This document shows, in pieces, positions 8,752 to 18,317 of a stretch of 64,000 nucleotides of DNA. The notes under the pieces were generated by a model. The model ran no database searches. It was not told where the DNA came from and was given only the letters and a program-made list of their open reading frames with translations. Where the stretch lies: the NCBI RefSeq assembly GCF_002886045.1, contig NZ_CP025791.1:4727001-4791000 (forward strand), read 5' to 3'. Position 1 is the stretch's first letter; every line of letters begins with the position of its first letter. Made by a program: the position numbers and the translations under genes. The DNA is from Flavivirga eckloniae. Lineage in GTDB: Bacteria; Bacteroidota; Bacteroidia; Flavobacteriales; Flavobacteriaceae.

Positions 8752-9879
8752 ATGATAGATAAAAAAGCCATAAGAAAAGGGTTTGTATTTAAAAAATATG
8801 AAGCTCCTTTTCAGTCCCCTTTTGATAGAATTTTTGAAGTTTTCAAAGAGCTCATTACCCATACTTCTGGTGATTTTGATGAAGCTATAGAATGGTTACG
8901 GGAGTTAGATAAAGAATATATGCTCACTACCGACGATTATTCTATTGATGATTTTATTGAAGATTTAAAGAAGAAAGGGTATATAAGAGAAGAACTTGAT
9001 CCTGATGGAAACGGAGGTATGGCTATTACTGCAAAAACAGAACGTGCCATTCGTCAGCAAGCTTTAGATCATATTTTCGGGAAGATTAAACGAAGTGGGA
9101 AAGGAAACCATAAAAGTAAAAGTCCTGGAATAGGTGATGAACACACGGGAGATTATAGAAATTATCAGTTTGGTGATGCTTTGGATAAGGTGTCTATGAC
9201 AGAGAGTTTAAAGAACGCTCAAATTAACCATGGGATTGGTGATTTTAATTTATCTGAGGATGATCTGGTGGTTGAAGAAACGCTTCATAAATCGCAAATG
9301 AGTACTGTCTTAATGATTGATGTAAGCCATAGTATGATTCTTTATGGGGAAGATCGAATTACACCAGCTAAGCGAGTAGCTATGGCATTAGCAGAATTGA
9401 TTACTACGCGGTATCCAAAAGATACTTTGGATATTTTGGTGTTTGGAAATGATGCATGGCAGATTGAAATTAAGGATTTGCCTTATTTAAAAGTTGGACC
9501 TTATCATACCAATACTGTAGCGGGATTGCAGTTGGCTATGGATTTGCTTAGAAGAAAAAGAAATACTAATAAACAGATTTTTATGATCACCGATGGGAAA
9601 CCAAGTTGTTTGCGTTTGCCGGACGGTCAGTACTATAAAAACAGTAATGGATTAGACAAACATATTGTAAATAAGTGTTATGCCATGGCGCAACAGGCTA
9701 GACGTTTACATATTCCTATTACAACATTTATGATTGCTCAGGATAGTTATTTGATGCAATTTGTAAGGGAGTTTACTTATGCAAATCAAGGAAAAGCATT
9801 TTATACGGGATTAAAAGGATTGGGGGAAATGATCTTTGAAGATTACGAAACGAATAGAAAGAAACGGATTAGAGGCTAA
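8752..9879 (+). CDS. VWA domain protein, partner of a MoxR-like ATPase
   Basis: 375 residues from ATG 8752. An upstream in-frame ATG at 8722 would add ten residues (MKKMWYFYTA) that look like untranslated leader. The first 180 residues are charged, with a basic linker. The C-terminal half is a von Willebrand A domain whose MIDAS motif DVSHS is complete (D190, S192, S194), with the later ITDGKP strand. The next gene in the same direction is a chelatase/MoxR-type AAA ATPase, the usual partner: such pairs act as metal-insertion or complex-assembly chaperones. The client is unknown. The gap between them contains a copy of the 210-bp repeat. Confidence 0.85.
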   Translation: MIDKKAIRKGFVFKKYEAPFQSPFDRIFEVFKELITHTSGDFDEAIEWLRELDKEYMLTTDDYSIDDFIEDLKKKGYIREELDPDGNGGMAITAKTERAIRQQALDHIFGKIKRSGKGNHKSKSPGIGDEHTGDYRNYQFGDALDKVSMTESLKNAQINHGIGDFNLSEDDLVVEETLHKSQMSTVLMIDVSHSMILYGEDRITPAKRVAMALAELITTRYPKDTLDILVFGNDAWQIEIKDLPYLKVGPYHTNTVAGLQLAMDLLRRKRNTNKQIFMITDGKPSCLRLPDGQYYKNSNGLDKHIVNKCYAMAQQARRLHIPITTFMIAQDSYLMQFVREFTYANQGKAFYTGLKGLGEMIFEDYETNRKKRIRG

Positions 9880-9895
9880 CTAGAAGCAAGAACAG

Positions 9896-10105
9896 ACTTG
9901 CTCCTCCCTTTTAAAAAGGGAGGTGGTCCCGATGGAATCGGGATCGGAGGGTTAGAGTATTTAGAGTATGTAAAGTAAAAAACACCTCTTTCTTCCGATT
10001 TTTTATTAAATCGGAATTCATTCTCCTCTTAGATTTAAGAGGAGAGCCGTAACGAATAAAGTAATAAGGTTAAAGGAAAGATGCGTTCCGGTATAATCGA
10101 GACTC
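9896..10105 (+). repeat. 210-bp hairpin repeat, single copy (plus orientation)
   Basis: The unit begins ACTTGCTCCTCCC and contains four successive hairpins: CTCCC/GGGAG, CCCGAT/ATCGGG, TTCCGATTT/AAATCGGAA and CTCCTCTTA/TAAGAGGAG. It ends in a less conserved tail (GCCGTAA, then GGTTAAAGGAAAGATGCG). The same unit recurs three times in minus orientation at 16.2-16.75 kb and three and a third times in plus orientation at 38.17-38.86 kb. This copy fills most of the 301-bp gap between the VWA and MoxR genes. There are no transposase remnants and no convincing ORF. Confidence 0.85.
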
Positions 10106-10180
10106 GAAGGGTTAAAAAAAGATAACAAAAGAAAAGATATAATTATACAAGTTTATAATCTCTTTTCTAAACAAAAGTAT

Positions 10181-11647
10181 ATGAACATAGAAAACATAAA
10201 AACACTGGGGGATTTAAAGAAGGCAAAATATCAACCTAAATCCATTAAAGATGAATTAAGAGATAATCTTATTAAAAAAATAAAGAATAAGGAAACGACC
10301 TTTGAAGGTGTGCATGGTTACGAGAATACTGTTATTCCCGAATTAGAGCGTGCCATTTTATCTCGTCATAATATCAACCTTTTGGGGTTACGAGGACAAG
10401 CTAAAACACGTTTGGCTCGTTTAATGTTGAATCTGTTAGATGAATATATTCCTTATGTTACAGGATCTGAGATTAACGATGATCCGTTTCAGCCAATTTC
10501 GAGATTTGCAACTGAATTGATAAATGAAAAAGGAGACGATACACCTATTTCATGGCTACATAGAAGTGAACGTTTTGCTGAAAAACTGGCAACACCCGAT
10601 GTTACAGTAGCTGATATTATTGGTGATGTAGACCCTATTAAGGCAGCCAACTTAAAATTGAGTTATGCAGACGACAGAGTGATACATTATGGTATGATAC
10701 CAAGAGCTAATCGTTGCATATTTGTAATTAATGAATTACCAGATTTACAAGCCAGAATTCAAGTAGCTTTATTTAATATTTTACAAGAAGGTGATATTCA
10801 AATTAGAGGATTCAAGTTACGTTTACCTTTAGATATTCAGTTTTTATTTACTGCAAACCCTGAGGATTATACCAATAGAGGAAGTATTGTAACACCTTTA
10901 AAAGACAGAATTGGTTCTCAAATTTTAACCCATTACCCAATAAATATAGATACGGCCAGATTAATAACAGAACAAGAAGCCAAATTAGTAGAAGGACAAA
11001 AAGAAACTGTTACAGTTCCTGAATTAGCAAGGGATTTACTGGAGCAAATATCCTTTGAAGCTCGTGAAAATGATTTTATTGATGCTAAAAGCGGCGTAAG
11101 TGCCAGGTTAAGTATTACTGCTTTAGAGAATTTACTAAGTACCGCGGAACGTAGAGCGCTAATATCGGGCGATAAAAACACCATGGTACGTTTAAGTGAT
11201 TTTATTGGTGTTATTCCGTCTATTACAGGAAAAGTAGAATTGGTTTACGAAGGAGAGCAGGAGGGAAGCGCCGTTGTTGCTTATAATTTAATAGGCGAGG
11301 CGGTTAAGAGTTTGTTTAGTGAATTTTTTCCAAAGATTGAAAAATTAAAAAAACAGGATGAAGAAAGTCCTTATGATAATATTGTGTCTTGGTTTTTTAA
11401 CCTAAAAGAAGGTTTCGAACTCTTGGACGACTTACGCGATAAGGAGTATAAAAGTTTACTAGACTCTATTGAACCTTTAAATGATTTATTAGGAGAATAC
11501 CAGCCTAATTTATCTAAACAGGATAGTTATTTTGTAAAGGAGTTTGTGCTTTGGGCGTTGGTGGAATTTAAGCAATTAAGTAAACAAAGGTTAACCGAAG
11601 GTATTCAGTTTAAAGATCCTTATGGAAGTTTTATAAATGGGATATAA
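10181..11647 (+). CDS. MoxR/magnesium-chelatase-like AAA+ ATPase
   Basis: 488 residues. The nucleotide-binding loop is G69-LRGQA-K75-T76, so alanine replaces the usual last glycine of a Walker A motif. Walker B-like NELPDL sits in CIFVINELPDLQ, followed by the FNILQEGDIQIRG and FLFTANPEDYTNRG stretches typical of ChlI-like proteins. The C-terminal third is helical. Together with the VWA protein upstream it forms a two-component ATPase/VWA chaperone comparable to BchI-BchD or MoxR-VWA pairs. Substrate is unknown. There is no sign of truncation. Confidence 0.88.
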   Translation: MNIENIKTLGDLKKAKYQPKSIKDELRDNLIKKIKNKETTFEGVHGYENTVIPELERAILSRHNINLLGLRGQAKTRLARLMLNLLDEYIPYVTGSEINDDPFQPISRFATELINEKGDDTPISWLHRSERFAEKLATPDVTVADIIGDVDPIKAANLKLSYADDRVIHYGMIPRANRCIFVINELPDLQARIQVALFNILQEGDIQIRGFKLRLPLDIQFLFTANPEDYTNRGSIVTPLKDRIGSQILTHYPINIDTARLITEQEAKLVEGQKETVTVPELARDLLEQISFEARENDFIDAKSGVSARLSITALENLLSTAERRALISGDKNTMVRLSDFIGVIPSITGKVELVYEGEQEGSAVVAYNLIGEAVKSLFSEFFPKIEKLKKQDEESPYDNIVSWFFNLKEGFELLDDLRDKEYKSLLDSIEPLNDLLGEYQPNLSKQDSYFVKEFVLWALVEFKQLSKQRLTEGIQFKDPYGSFINGI

Positions 11648-11717
11648 AAATAGTGCTAAATAAAATCTGACATTTAGATTAATAACGTATATAGGATAAC
11701 GAAAAAACCTACTTATT

Positions 11718-13115
11718 ATGTTAAAATGTTATCCTACAACCGTTTGGTTGTTACTACTATTTGTGAGCCTGTCTAGTGCTCAAATTTCAGAAATAAATTT
11801 TTTGAATAAAGATTATGCTTACGGCATTCAACCATCAAATATTCAAGCAGATGATTTGTATGATGTCTACGTGGCGTGGCGAAACACTTTTGCCTCACCC
11901 TGTTCTAATGGAAGATATCGAATTAAATTTAACCCGACTAACGAAACAGTTTCCGAGGGAGTAGCATACGGCATGTTATTGTCAGCTTATGCAAATGATA
12001 AAGAACTTTTTGATGGTCTATGGCTTTACTATCAAGACTTTGCTAATGCAAATGGTGTTATGAACTGGAAAATAGATGGTTGCTCCAATGCCATTGGTTT
12101 TAATGGTGCAACTGATGCAGAATTAGATGCAGCTATAGCCTTAATTGTGGCAGATAAACGTTGGGGAAATACAGGTGCTATAAATTATGAGACAGATGCA
12201 AAAACATTAATAAATGCTATAAAAAATCATGAAGTAGAAGCCGGTACAAATGTCTTAAAGCCTGGTGATGTCTGGGGAGGGAGCACCAATACAAGTCCAT
12301 CATACTTTGCAACTGGCTATTTTAGAGTGTTTGGTGAGTATATGAAAGATGCTACTTTTTGGAACACTGTTGCAGATACGTGCTACGATATTATTAATGC
12401 TAATTTATTTAAAAACAATGCGGCTTATAATTTAGTATCAGATTGGTGTAAAGCGGATGGTAATTATGCAACTGTACTACCTGGAGGAGCACATAATCAA
12501 GGGAAGTCTTATTATTACGATTCAGCTAGGGCACCATGGAGAATAGCAATTGATTATGTGTGGCATGGTAATTCTAAAGCATTGGATTATTCAGTTTTGT
12601 GTAATAATTTTGTCACTGCTAAAGGCGGCTTTAATCAAATATACCCGGGTTATAATCAAGATGGTGTTCCAATTTCAACAGATTATAAAGACCCGGTATT
12701 TACTGGTGCTTATGCTACAGCAGGTATGTCTTCAAGTACTCAAAGTTTTGTAAATAATGGTTATACAGAATTAAAGAATCAATCTAAAAGTGATTATTTT
12801 AGTGCAACATTAAGAGCCATTTATATGTTTACGCTTTCTGGTAATACATATAACCCGTTACAAGAAACCCCTTTAAGTGTTACCGAGTTGGATGACTTTT
12901 CCTTTGAAATATACCCTAATCCTGCTTCAGATTATTTATTTGTAAATTTTAGATCTTCAAGACCAAAGTTTATTAGGCTGTATTCAATTAATGGTGTCGA
13001 ATTATTAAGAGAACCAATTAATACCTCAGAAATAAGGTTAGATATTAAACACTTAAAAAGTGGTGTTTATCTTTTAAATATTGATGAGGACAACTTTAAG
13101 ATTGTTAAACTGTAA
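11718..13115 (+). CDS. Secreted glycoside hydrolase family 8 enzyme with T9SS sorting domain
   Basis: 465 residues. The signal peptide ends near LSSAQ. The GH8 (alpha/alpha)6 barrel spans about residues 30-385. VSEGVAYGM carries the probable catalytic acid E80, GATDAELDAA carries D133 and D137, and ADKRWG and the GGAHNQG/SARAPWRIA segments follow. The final about 75 residues (FEIYPNPASDYLFVNF to IVKL) are a type A T9SS sorting domain, so the protein is exported across the outer membrane and released or anchored. GH8 members cut cellulose, beta-1,3-1,4-glucan, chitosan or xylo-oligosaccharides, and I cannot tell which here. It is a single gene with no adjacent SusCD pair. Confidence 0.9.
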   Translation: MLKCYPTTVWLLLLFVSLSSAQISEINFLNKDYAYGIQPSNIQADDLYDVYVAWRNTFASPCSNGRYRIKFNPTNETVSEGVAYGMLLSAYANDKELFDGLWLYYQDFANANGVMNWKIDGCSNAIGFNGATDAELDAAIALIVADKRWGNTGAINYETDAKTLINAIKNHEVEAGTNVLKPGDVWGGSTNTSPSYFATGYFRVFGEYMKDATFWNTVADTCYDIINANLFKNNAAYNLVSDWCKADGNYATVLPGGAHNQGKSYYYDSARAPWRIAIDYVWHGNSKALDYSVLCNNFVTAKGGFNQIYPGYNQDGVPISTDYKDPVFTGAYATAGMSSSTQSFVNNGYTELKNQSKSDYFSATLRAIYMFTLSGNTYNPLQETPLSVTELDDFSFEIYPNPASDYLFVNFRSSRPKFIRLYSINGVELLREPINTSEIRLDIKHLKSGVYLLNIDEDNFKIVKL

Positions 13116-13143
13116 AATAGTATAACCCATTACATATAAAGCG

Positions 13144-13200
13144 AAAGCGTAGTATGCAACCATGAAAGGTAAGCATACTACGCTTTTATAAATTTTTTTT
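13144..13200 (+). terminator. Terminator of the GH8 gene, probably bidirectional
   Basis: Perfect 14-bp arms (AAAGCGTAGTATGC and GCATACTACGCTTT) surround a 15-nt loop, followed by a T-rich stretch. It lies between convergent genes. Confidence 0.85.
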
Positions 13201-13234
13201 CTATAGAAATATATAGAAAAAAAGTATTTCGTTT

Positions 13235-13720
13235 TTATTGCTTAGCAAAGGTCATGGTTTGCGCTCCCATTTCGTCGCTTAACACAATAACTAAGCTTTT
13301 TTGATCTAAGCTAGTAACTGAGAAATCCTTTTTTTCAGAACCTTCAGTTGTTGTTAATGTTTTATTGTCGGAAGATAAAGACCATGTTCCTTTCTCTGTT
13401 TTTTCTTTTTTCCCCATGAAAGCAGGAGAATTAACAACAACAGCGTTATCTGCTTTAAATTCATAAGAAAGTTTTCCAACTAAAGCTTTTTTTACAGCTT
13501 CAAACATTTCCTCCATGCCTGCCATTTCTTCTTTAGTCTTAATGTTCATGTCTTTTAAGATCCATTTTCCAGTTAAAGTTTCGCTAGGAGATGCTTCCTT
13601 TTTTGGAGCTTCTGTTTCTGCTGTTTCATTTTGAGATGTTTCTTTATTTGCATCCTTGCAAGATGTTAGGGATATACAAATAGTTAAAACTAGTACAAAT
13701 AATAAATTGATTTTCTTCAT
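13235..13720 (-). CDS. Lipocalin-like lipoprotein of unknown function
   Basis: 161 residues. The lipoprotein signal ends in the lipobox LTSC (Cys21). A 25-residue E/K/S/T-rich linker leads to a beta-strand domain beginning LTGKWILKDM and ending LVIVLSDEMGAQTMTFAK. The GxW start (GKWIL) and the up-and-down strand pattern, including GTWSLSSDNKTLTTT, resemble the lipocalin-like families common in Bacteroidota. It is likely held in the inner leaflet of the outer membrane. It is monocistronic, convergent with the GH8 gene. Ligand and role are unknown. Confidence 0.8.
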   Translation of the reverse strand: MKKINLLFVLVLTICISLTSCKDANKETSQNETAETEAPKKEASPSETLTGKWILKDMNIKTKEEMAGMEEMFEAVKKALVGKLSYEFKADNAVVVNSPAFMGKKEKTEKGTWSLSSDNKTLTTTEGSEKKDFSVTSLDQKSLVIVLSDEMGAQTMTFAKQ

Positions 13721-13913
13721 AATATAAGGTATTTAAGTTATATGATTTGGGTTAACATATATTTTATAGTTCATATGTTCATACATATGAACTTATTGGC
13801 AAAAATAATCGTTTTATTTTTTTTACCTAATATTTTATGTAAAATTTTACTATAAAGATGGTTAGTACTCTTCTGTCAAAAAACTATTTTAAGAATAAAA
13901 GCCAAAAGGTCTT

Positions 13914-14486
13914 TTACCAACCACCTCTATCTTTTACATTGGCTTCGCACAGTTTAATAATTTCTGCGATTCGCTTTTCTCTAGTAGCTTGGCGTTTTGC
14001 TTGATTTATCCAATATAAATAACCCTTTCTATATGAAGGCGCAAAGCTATTATAGTTATTAAAGGCTTTTGGGTTTTTGTTGAAGGCCATTTGAAGATCG
14101 TCTGGAATGATGCCTTTTTCAACAGCATCTAATGCCGTCCAGCTACCATTTTGTTTTCCAATTTCAATAATTTTAAACCCACTTTCGTGCATTAAATTAT
14201 TAGCAGTTAATTCTTTAATGTACCTTTTGTTTAGGGCGCTCCATACACTTTTAGGGTTTCTTGGAGAAAAGCGTTGTCGGCGTTTGCCGTTGCCTAAACT
14301 TTTTACTGTAGAATCGATCCAACCATAACAAAGCGCCACTTTTACAGCTTCTTCCCAACGCATAGAAGGTTTTTTTGTTTCTATTTTATAAAGGATGAGA
14401 TAAACCCCATTTGATAGATCATGGTTTTCGTGCAACCATTCGCGCCATTCGGTATCTGTTTTAAAATATAGTTCTGGAATTTCCAC
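13914..14486 (-). CDS. YdeI/OmpD-associated family protein
   Basis: 190 residues, cytoplasmic, no signal peptide. The family pattern is clear: WREWLHENH, then GVYLILYK, WEEAVKVALCYGWIDSTVK, RFSPRNPKSVWSALNK and the C-terminal YWINQAKRQATREKRI. The family is conserved but biochemically uncharacterised; a bacteriocin-resistance role has been suggested in the literature. The start codon is 5 bp after the M1 peptidase stop, so it is the distal gene of a two-gene transcript. No functional link to the peptidase can be read from sequence. Confidence 0.85.
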   Translation of the reverse strand: MEIPELYFKTDTEWREWLHENHDLSNGVYLILYKIETKKPSMRWEEAVKVALCYGWIDSTVKSLGNGKRRQRFSPRNPKSVWSALNKRYIKELTANNLMHESGFKIIEIGKQNGSWTALDAVEKGIIPDDLQMAFNKNPKAFNNYNSFAPSYRKGYLYWINQAKRQATREKRIAEIIKLCEANVKDRGGW

Positions 14487-14491
14487 TGCTT

Positions 14492-16135
14492 TTAGAGTTT
14501 ATTTACTTCAACATAAAAATCTGGATCAACGTTAAAAGAGGTGATTTTTGATGCTGCGGTTATAGTTTTCCAATCAGATTTTGGAAATAACCATTGTTCT
14601 TTTTCGTTAATGCTGATTTGAATGGGCATGTCGAATTTATCAACAATATTTGTCCAACGGTATTTTAATGTATTTTCTTCGATTGTGTACTCTAATGTCG
14701 GAATTTTTGTTGTTCTTAGATATTGATTGAAAAACTCTGTTAAATCGATGCCTGTTTTTTCACTTAAATAGCTTTCGATTTGCTGTGTCGTAACTGTTTG
14801 ATGATAAAAATCTTTATTAAGCCCACGTAAAATTTGTCGCCACTTTTCATCATCTTCAATAAGTTGCCTTAGTGTATGTAACATATTGGCGCCTTTAAAA
14901 TATATGTCACTGGATCCTTCGCTATTAACATTATAAGTTCCTATTAAAGGGACGTCGTTAAGGATTCTTTCTCGAGTACCAATAACATATTCTGCTGCAG
15001 CCTCTTTTCCATAATAATAATCTAAAAACAGGTTTTCGGAGTACGTAGTAAAGCTTTCATGTATCCACATGTCTGCAATGTCTATGTTGGTAATATTATT
15101 AGCAAACCATTCGTGCCCGGACTCATGTACAATAATAAAGTCGAATTTTAAGCCCCATCCAGTACCGGATAGATCGCTACCCAAATATCCTTTTTTATAC
15201 TTATTACCATAAGTAACACAACTTTGATGTTCCATGCCCAAATAGGGAACTTCAACCAGTTTAAAACTGTCTTCATAGAAAGGGTATTTGCCAAACCAAT
15301 GTTCGAAAGCTTTCATCATTTTGGGAGCATCTTTAAAATGTTCTTTGGCTTTCTCAAGGCTATCTTTTAATACGTAATAATTCATATCTAAGCGACCGTC
15401 TTCTCCATAATAAACATCAGAGAAATTAGTGTAGTCGCCAATGTTTATATTAACACCATAATTATTAATAGGGTTATTTACAAACCAGTGATATGTTTTT
15501 GTATCTCCATATTGTTCTATATTTTTTAGTCTACCATTGGAAATGTTCATCAAATTTTTAGGCACGTTTACACTAATAAGCATACTGTCTACTTCATCGT
15601 ACATATGGTCTTTACATGGCCACCAAACACTTGCACCTAATCCTTGGCAAGAGGAGGCTACAAAATGGTTGCCTTTTGGGTCTTTTTTCCATGAAATTCC
15701 TCCATCCCAAGGTGCTCTAACTGCTTCTCTGGGGTTTCCTTCATAATAAATTTCAATAGCATTTAAATCACCAGTTTTTTGCTTTTCGATAAGATTTATA
15801 AAATGTGCATTACCATCATGTTTTATTTGTAATTCTTTACCATTCTGAACGGCTTTAGTAAGGTTTAAAGGTGTTTGCAAATCAATTTGCATTACGGAAT
15901 GATCTTCTAAAACCTTATACTGAATAGTGTTTTTACCCGAAATAAATTTTTTATCTGGATCTACTTTAATATCTAAATGATAATAGGTTAAATCCCACCA
16001 CGAACGTTCTGGAGTTATTGAACCTCTTAATGTGTCTTGTCTTGTAAAACTACTTTTCTCGGAAAGTAACCCCTGAGCTTCGATTGAAAATGGGATTGTT
16101 AATAATAAGAGTAATAGATATATTCGATTGATCAT
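14492..16135 (-). CDS. M1 family zinc metallopeptidase, exported
   Basis: 547 residues with a signal peptide (MINRIYLLLLLLTIPFSIEAQ). The zinc site is complete: H337-E338-SG-H341 followed 18 residues later by E360 (HEXXH-x18-E, within WIHESFTTYSE). The exopeptidase motif appears as LGMEHQ instead of the classic GAMEN. An N-terminal beta-saddle domain precedes the catalytic domain; the large C-terminal helical domain of long aminopeptidases N is absent, so it belongs to the short M1 type. It probably removes N-terminal residues from periplasmic peptides. Together with the S9 and M28 peptidases nearby it suggests a protein-degrading lifestyle. Confidence 0.92.
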   Translation of the reverse strand: MINRIYLLLLLLTIPFSIEAQGLLSEKSSFTRQDTLRGSITPERSWWDLTYYHLDIKVDPDKKFISGKNTIQYKVLEDHSVMQIDLQTPLNLTKAVQNGKELQIKHDGNAHFINLIEKQKTGDLNAIEIYYEGNPREAVRAPWDGGISWKKDPKGNHFVASSCQGLGASVWWPCKDHMYDEVDSMLISVNVPKNLMNISNGRLKNIEQYGDTKTYHWFVNNPINNYGVNINIGDYTNFSDVYYGEDGRLDMNYYVLKDSLEKAKEHFKDAPKMMKAFEHWFGKYPFYEDSFKLVEVPYLGMEHQSCVTYGNKYKKGYLGSDLSGTGWGLKFDFIIVHESGHEWFANNITNIDIADMWIHESFTTYSENLFLDYYYGKEAAAEYVIGTRERILNDVPLIGTYNVNSEGSSDIYFKGANMLHTLRQLIEDDEKWRQILRGLNKDFYHQTVTTQQIESYLSEKTGIDLTEFFNQYLRTTKIPTLEYTIEENTLKYRWTNIVDKFDMPIQISINEKEQWLFPKSDWKTITAASKITSFNVDPDFYVEVNKL

Positions 16136-16842
16136 TTTTTTATTTAGCGAATTGGGTTTAGAAAATGGATTTGATTTAACCTTCTGATCCTGATGTTATC
16201 GGGACCACCTCTCTTTAAAAAGGGAGGAGTGAGTTCTGTTTATATTTTAGGTACTGTATTTTATTGGTTATAACGTTCAATTATTACGGCTCTCATCTTA
16301 AATTTAAGAGGAGAATGAATTCCGGTTTTTTATTAAAATCGGAAGAAAGAGGTGTTTTTATTTTATTCCTCCTAATATTATGTAACCCTCCGATTCCGAT
16401 TCCATCGGGACCACCTCCCTTTTAAAAAGGGAGGTGCGAGTTCTATTTATATTTTATTTACTGTATGTTTATTAATTATAGCGTTCAGTTATTATTGCTC
16501 TCCTCTTAAATTTAAGAGGAGAATGAATTCCGATTTTAATAAAAAATCGGAAGAAAGAGGTGTTTTTATTTTATTCCTCCTAATATTCTGTAACCCTCCG
16601 ATCCCGATTCTATCGGGACCACCTCCCTTTAAAAAAGGGAGGAACAAGTTCTGTTTTTATTTTTATACATCAACACGCATCTTTCCCTTTAACATCATTA
16701 CTTAACCATTACGGCTCTCTTCTTTAATTTAAGAGGAAAGGAACGAGTTTCTAACAATTCTTAATATGTTGTCTATAATTATAACTTAACCCAAATGTAA
16801 ATAAAAAGGTTCTTAAGAATTTGTTAATGTTTGGTTCGTATC
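16136..16842. other. Long intergenic region filled by the 210-bp repeat array
   Basis: 707 bp between two minus-strand peptidase genes. Most of it is the three-unit array described at 16174-16745. The last 100 bp (AT-rich) holds nothing recognisable. A 60-codon frame across the hairpins is not a gene. Confidence 0.7.
16174..16745 (-). repeat. 210-bp hairpin repeat, three head-to-tail units (minus orientation)
   Basis: Three units run head to tail on the minus strand. Equivalent positions fall at 16231, 16438 and 16646, giving periods of 207 and 208 bp. Each unit shows the GGGAGG hairpin, the TCGGGA hairpin, the ATCGGA hairpin and the GAGGAGA hairpin in the same order as the other copies. Hairpin sequences vary between units while keeping the pairing, for example CCGGTTTT/AAAATCGG beside CCGATTTT/AAAATCGG. 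It separates the M1 and M28 peptidase genes. Confidence 0.88.
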
Positions 16843-18177
16843 TTAGTCTCTAAAGACTTTGTTAGGAAATACAACTACACTTTCAAAACCATCGTCGTCA
16901 ACAGAAGCTATCCCGAAGAAGTAATTATCAATAACGATACCATCCAATATGAATTCTGAAACATCACCAACATATCTGCTGTGATCCCAAGTAGGGGAAG
17001 TGGTGCTTCTCCAGTAAATCTTATAGCCTTTGGCACCATCTACTTTATCCCATTTGAATTTTACGGAAGGCTCTACAATACCACCAATTGAAACATTTTT
17101 TGGAGTGGGTGGAGCAGAGGCTAAACTAGCCATGTTTATGGCATTTACTGTGGTGAGCTTTTTTGCGTAATCGAAATTTACATGTTCAATAACATCACCA
17201 TATTTAATTCCGTTTTCTTCGCGAATGTCTTGATGTTGTTGGGTGTAGTTTTCATGAGCTTCCATAATGCGGATTCCAGCGTAACCTAAATCGTTAAAAG
17301 GACGGTGGTGACCGCCACGGCCGAATCTATCCAATCTATATACCATCATGGGGTTCATTTCCGGCATATATGTTTTCGTGGTTTTATATACGTAGCGCGC
17401 TAATTGACGCGAGATACCATCTACTTCACCGCCATAAAATCGACGTAGTTTTCTTTGGCGTTCTGTTTCGTTAGCAGGTACGGGCTCAGAGAATATTCTA
17501 AAGGTTCTGTTATCTATAACACCATCTACGCCTTTTATATTTCCAATCATATCGTTATTGAAAACCCCTATGATGTCCCATGCTTTTTCTTGAGCATATT
17601 TAGCCAATCCTGCACCACCAAAAAGGCCTTGTTCTTCGCCAGACAACCCAACGTAAATAATGCTACTTTCAAATTTGTATTTAGATAAAACCCTAGCGGC
17701 TTCAATAGTGCCTGCCATACCGGAAGCGTTATCGTTTGCACCGGGCGCATCGGTAGTAAAATCCATAGTATCGCTGGCACGGGAATCAATATCACCACTC
17801 ATAATGATATAACGATTTGGGTGAGTTGTTCCCTTTTGAATGGCTATAACATTAACCACCCAAGCATCATGTGGCACACGATTGTTGCCTTTTTTAGTAA
17901 CAAAATCTTTTTGATAGAAGACTTCTAAACAGTTATTACAATTTTTAGAAATAGTTTCAAATTCCGACTTTATCCATCGTCGGGCTGCTCCAATACCTCT
18001 TGTGTTTGAAATAGTATCGCTAAAGGTATTTCTTGTTCCAAAATCGGCAAGGGTTTGGACATCTTTTTTTAGACGGTCGGCAGAAACAGTCTCAATAATA
18101 TCATACAGTTTTTGATTGGTTTGGGCAATAATAGTTAATGGAACGAGTAGTAAAAGTAATAGAGTTAGGTGCTTCAT
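16843..18177 (-). CDS. M28 family zinc peptidase, exported
   Basis: 444 residues with a signal peptide (MKHLTLLLLLLVPLTIIAQ). The M28 core is recognisable: SGDIDSRASD, APGANDNASGMAG (metal-binding Asp), GLSGEEQGLFGG (catalytic and metal Glu), FNNDMIGN (metal Asp) and a late His in RGGHHRPF. After residue about 355 a fibronectin type III-like domain follows (PTPKNVSIGGIVEPSVKFKW). It is probably an aminopeptidase acting outside the cytoplasm. A likely -7 box (TATCTTTA on the minus strand, 18232-18239) lies about 55 bp upstream of the start. Confidence 0.92.
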   Translation of the reverse strand: MKHLTLLLLLLVPLTIIAQTNQKLYDIIETVSADRLKKDVQTLADFGTRNTFSDTISNTRGIGAARRWIKSEFETISKNCNNCLEVFYQKDFVTKKGNNRVPHDAWVVNVIAIQKGTTHPNRYIIMSGDIDSRASDTMDFTTDAPGANDNASGMAGTIEAARVLSKYKFESSIIYVGLSGEEQGLFGGAGLAKYAQEKAWDIIGVFNNDMIGNIKGVDGVIDNRTFRIFSEPVPANETERQRKLRRFYGGEVDGISRQLARYVYKTTKTYMPEMNPMMVYRLDRFGRGGHHRPFNDLGYAGIRIMEAHENYTQQHQDIREENGIKYGDVIEHVNFDYAKKLTTVNAINMASLASAPPTPKNVSIGGIVEPSVKFKWDKVDGAKGYKIYWRSTTSPTWDHSRYVGDVSEFILDGIVIDNYFFGIASVDDDGFESVVVFPNKVFRD

Positions 18178-18317
18178 GTTTTTTTTGAATAAATGTAATT
18201 TTCGTTTTGAACTAGTGTTTTTAAAGATAACGAAAATAGGAATGCTTCAAAAATAAATTGCATGGAACACCTAAAAATATTCGGAGGTTTTTTATTGTTG
18301 ATTATGTTATTTGAGAT

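Noticed and set aside
16174-16745. Regularly spaced repeats, possible CRISPR array
   Set aside because: The repeated unit is about 208 bp with internal hairpins and no unique spacers; no cas genes are nearby.
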